Assembly: GCA_963576735.1 (NCBI GenBank)
Contig: OY755177.1
Span: 17,732,001 to 17,796,000 of the forward strand
DNA: 64,000 bases
Direction: 5' to 3'
Source: Bedellia somnulentella
Lineage: Eukaryota; Arthropoda; Insecta; Lepidoptera; Bedelliidae
The position numbers and the translations under genes were made by a program. Below are positions 63,055 through 64,000 of the stretch, in pieces. The notes beneath the pieces are model-generated. The model was not told where the DNA came from. It did not search any database and saw only the letters and a list, made by a program, of their open reading frames with translations. Position 1 is the stretch's first letter. Each line of letters starts with the position of its first letter.

Positions 63055-64000
63055 ACTTAACATTATAAACCTTGGAGAGCTCTGAGGGACCCCATCTCTA
63101 CTGCATTCACTCTAAATTCATGCTTCTTCTGCCCAAAATTAGTTATTCGGGCTTTTTCAGACACCGATTGACTGGTTATTAGACAATTCATTGCTCCGTT
63201 TGCCGCATTGCCCTTTTTAACTCTTCTTTCGATGTCATCACATTTTCCATTTCTAGTAAAAATACTTCCGTAATATACAATTTCTTGAACTTGTTCTATT
63301 TTTTTTATAGCATTAATCTCAATCACCTATTCTGTCACATTTTAACTAAATACCTTTGTTTTGGTTTTAACCACATTCATAACCTCATTCCCTGTCATTC
63401 AAAAGACTCTCCTGTAGCACATGATCGTCAGCATATTAGAGGAATTTAATGATGAATTCACTCATTCTGAGTCCATAACAATGTTCACACAACTCTGTCA
63501 ATCACTCTTCCATGAACAAATTGAAGGGCCACGGAGAAGCTACACTTTCCTGTCAGATATTTCTCCATGATGAATGATTCCGATTCAGTTCGTGTTTTCC
63601 CGTTATCTTACGCATGCATCCTGTGTCCTATCGATCTCATGGAGTGATACCAATGCACATATAAGTTGACTCCCTAAGCCGAACTTGGACGACACCACCC
63701 ACAAAAACCTTCCTACTACCTTATCATATGATGTTTCTTCAAATCTATGATGGAACTTGGAACACTACGCGTTATGATTCTTGGCTAACAACTCAAAGGC
63801 AAGATTTGATCTGTACATCAAATTCTTGTTCTAAATCCCGCATGTACATACCAAATTTTTCAATCCGTTTTATTCGCCACTCTTTCCCGATCAATATCTT
63901 TGCATACAATTTACCGACGATGCTGAGTAGGGTAATTCCTATAAGGGTAAAATTATCTCTCTGCACTAATCTTGTAGTGTTCCACTCGAACAGCACTTCT
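63055..64000 (-). mobile_element. RTE-like LINE fragment, degenerate
   Basis: Minus strand: VSEKAR.., KKGNAANGAM.., KCDDIERRVKKG at 63063-63326 and GITLLSIVGKLYAKILI at 63793-63996, in the same order as the reference ORF. Many stops and small deletions. Continues beyond the window. Confidence 0.85.

Overview
The window is eukaryotic nuclear DNA. It is AT-rich, its genes are split into short GT-AG exons, and it is crowded with SINEs, LINE fragments and DNA transposons. The two genes, the RTE-type LINEs and the SINE types all suggest an insect, most likely a moth or butterfly (Lepidoptera). Species cannot be fixed from the sequence alone. There is no prokaryotic, viral or CRISPR content.

Two host genes lie head to tail on the + strand. 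(1) At about 7.6-41.0 kb is an M1-family zinc aminopeptidase (aminopeptidase N-like). I could splice 14 coding exons with conserved phases into an uninterrupted 1234-codon protein. It has a type II membrane anchor, HELAH-x18-E, the GxMEN-position motif (here EAMEN), the catalytic Tyr, the GYYRVNYD region and the C-terminal helical domain. A second in-phase first exon (11405-11467) encodes a signal-peptide-like start, so a secreted form is likely. The N-terminal domain carries a Thr/Ser-rich insert of about 140 residues, and the C-terminus is a long Asn/Thr-rich tail. Pieces of exons 6, 7 and 12 are repeated nearby as broken copies. (2) At 43.0-60.8 kb is TMEM181, a seven-transmembrane protein of the GOLD-domain group. 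Twelve coding exons splice cleanly into 528 residues.

Almost everything else is mobile DNA, much of it nested. The most abundant repeat is a ~245-bp SINE (called SINE-A here) with more than 30 copies. Its 3' end matches the 3' end of the RTE-like LINE in the same window, and both end in (ATGT)n, which suggests that this LINE moves it. Two tRNA-headed SINEs (SINE-B, SINE-C) and a short tRNA-like element (family G) also recur. The best LINE copy (50875-53508) is 5'-truncated but open for 864 codons and has a 14-bp target duplication. A BEL/Pao LTR retrotransposon (17095-20526) has two 483-bp LTRs, a 5-bp target duplication, seven 74-bp tandem repeats in its leader and a large internal deletion. 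A 417-bp hAT-type MITE sits inside its 3' LTR.

Other elements are a broken mariner (59157-60439), a hAT element carrying three younger insertions (8445-10201), a TTAA-flanked GC-rich MITE (58875-59119), a PIF/Harbinger-like remnant with the start of a MADF gene (about 3059-3682), a retroelement fragment with a PD-(D/E)XK-like domain (29717-31121), and a terminal-inverted-repeat element full of ACAATTGT motifs (61465-61851). The two host genes show no obvious functional link. The clearest gene-transposon interactions are the SINE-C insertion across the exon 7 splice donor and the SINE-A end 20 bp from the membrane-anchor exon.
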